Below, piece after piece: positions 63,076-64,000 of a stretch of 64,000 nucleotides of DNA. The notes under the pieces were generated by a model. It did not search any database, was not told where the DNA came from, and was given only the letters and a program-made list of their open reading frames with translations. The translations under genes and the position numbers were made by a program. The stretch comes from Desulfomicrobium baculatum DSM 4028 (GTDB taxonomy: Bacteria; Desulfobacterota; Desulfovibrionia; Desulfovibrionales; Desulfomicrobiaceae). The DNA is taken from positions 374,501 to 438,500 of the forward strand of contig NC_013173.1 in assembly GCF_000023225.1 (NCBI RefSeq), given 5' to 3'. Within the stretch, counting starts at the first letter, position 1; each line of letters begins with the position of its first letter.

Positions 63076-64000
63076 TGTAGATGTTCGCCTTGTATTTCGC
63101 CAGGTTTCCGGTTTTTTCAAACCAGTTGATGGTTTCCTGCAGGCCTTCGCGCAGGGAATGCCGGGGCGTGAAGCCGGTCAGTTCCCTGATTCGGGAGTTG
63201 TCGCAACAAAGGCGGAAAACCTCGGATTTCTCCGGTCGGATGCGTTTGCCGTCCGTGATGAACTCCACGTCGCTACGCATCAGTTCCTTGATCAGATTGA
63301 GGGTTTCCTCAACGGACACTTCAGTGCCGGACCCGATGTTCACGGTTTGCCCAATGGTTTTTTCGCTCCGGGCCAGCGCAAGAAAACCCAGGCACGTGTC
63401 TGTCACAAAATTGAAATCGCGCGTCGGGGTCACGTCACCCAGCTTGATTTTTTGAACGCCGTTCGCGATCTGCGTGATGATGGTGGGAATGACGGCCCGG
63501 GCCGATTGTCTGGGCCCATAAGTGTTGAACGGGCGCGCAATGGTCACTGGGAGGCTGAAGGCGTTGAAAAAACTCATGGCCATGGCGTCTGCCGCGATTT
63601 TGGTCGCGCTGTAGGGGGATTGCGCCTGCAAGGGATGATTTTCGTCGATGGGGACATACTGGGCAGTACCGTATACCTCGCTGGTCGATGTGTGCACCAC
63701 TCTGCCAACGCTGTTTTCCAGCGCGGCCTGGCAAATATTGAGAGTCCCCTTGATGTTGGTATCGACGTAGCTGTCCGGAGCGACATAGGAATAGGGGATG
63801 GCAATCAGCGCGGCCAGATGGAAAACCGTATCGACGCCTTGGGTTATTTTTTTGCAAAAGTGGGGATCGCGGACATCTCCGCTCAATACTTCGATGTCGT
63901 TGCGGCAGGCGACATCTTCAAGCCAGCCCCAGTAATTGAAGGAGTTGTATTGCGAGAGGGCTTTGACCTTGTAGCCTTCATGGACAAGCAACTCCACAAG
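63068..64000 (-). CDS. legB: NDP-sugar 4,6-dehydratase (LegB type), 5' end outside window
   Basis: SDR-type dehydratase; about 311 residues visible, missing the N-terminal GxxGxxG cofactor loop because the gene runs off the window end. It has TSTSEVYGTA with YSATKIAAD (catalytic Tyr-Lys), FNTYGPRQ, and RDFNFVTDTCLGF. It makes the 4-keto-6-deoxy intermediate of legionaminic acid. A start inside the visible part would lose the cofactor loop. It overlaps legC by 8 bases. Confidence 0.9.
   Translation of the reverse strand, partial: LVELLVHEGYKVKALSQYNSFNYWGWLEDVACRNDIEVLSGDVRDPHFCKKITQGVDTVFHLAALIAIPYSYVAPDSYVDTNIKGTLNICQAALENSVGRVVHTSTSEVYGTAQYVPIDENHPLQAQSPYSATKIAADAMAMSFFNAFSLPVTIARPFNTYGPRQSARAVIPTIITQIANGVQKIKLGDVTPTRDFNFVTDTCLGFLALARSEKTIGQTVNIGSGTEVSVEETLNLIKELMRSDVEFITDGKRIRPEKSEVFRLCCDNSRIRELTGFTPRHSLREGLQETINWFEKTGNLAKYKANIYNV

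Noticed and set aside
1-64000. tRNA, rRNA, CRISPR array or insertion sequence
   Set aside because: Gaps were read for T-loop motifs, regular repeats and transposase motifs; none found.

Overview
The window looks like chromosomal DNA of a GC-rich Gram-negative sulfate-reducing deltaproteobacterium, probably of the Desulfovibrionales (Desulfovibrio/Desulfomicrobium type). The clues are a fused AccA-AccD carboxyltransferase, envelope systems with lipoproteins and PqiABC, long stretches of GC-rich (roughly 60% by eye) ATGA-overlapped operons, and a candidate selenocysteine codon. The species cannot be fixed from the sequence alone. I saw no tRNA, rRNA, CRISPR array, transposase or phage gene.

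Layout. 1-7435: a purine nucleoside phosphorylase/HEAT-repeat pair on the minus strand, then a plus-strand acetyl-CoA-type carboxylase operon (biotin carboxylase, fused AccA-AccD, a two-domain biotinyl-carrier-like protein, a small unknown) and ssb with a clear terminator. 7953-11796: a minus-strand PqiABC-type lipid-transport operon with PqiA split into two genes. 12357-16009: an MscS-type channel and a MurG-like glycosyltransferase. 16520-17653: a DUF362 ferredoxin-domain protein. 17981-23969: an NtrC-type regulator, a histidine kinase, an unknown four-cysteine protein, and TrkH and TrkA potassium-uptake genes. 24011-27445: a probable relic of a glucosidase, 6-phosphogluconate dehydrogenase and a flavin disulfide reductase. 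27704-30285: a solute-binding lipoprotein, and a minus-strand operon of a PqqD-like protein with two unknowns.

30351-35683 holds a partner-switching set: a membrane PP2C phosphatase (RsbU type), an STAS antagonist (RsbV type) and an anti-sigma-type ATPase (RsbW type), then an ABC exporter with an abnormally long insertion in its ATPase domain and a cyclic-nucleotide-binding-domain protein. The phosphatase has a strong ribosome-binding site and ATG at 30351 but an in-frame TGA at codon 23. Twenty bases after that TGA is a hairpin with a GGTCT loop, the loop of the well-known E. coli fdhF selenocysteine insertion element. This is the most interesting single signal in the window.

35693-45799 is a tightly overlapped minus-strand five-gene operon: a small FtsX-like permease, a LolD/MacB-type ATPase, a 1584-residue permease with a degenerate peptidase-like periplasmic half, and two OPT-like multispan proteins. 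45955-51230 is a minus-strand operon of four glycosyltransferases and a histidine phosphatase. 51550-55993 holds acpS and a large AsmA/DUF748 protein. 56142-64000 is a nonulosonic-acid (most likely legionaminic acid) pathway, legB-legC-legG-legI-acetyltransferase-ptmE-like-legF, next to an AT-rich, probably transferred gene that resembles CST-type (GT42) sialyltransferases.
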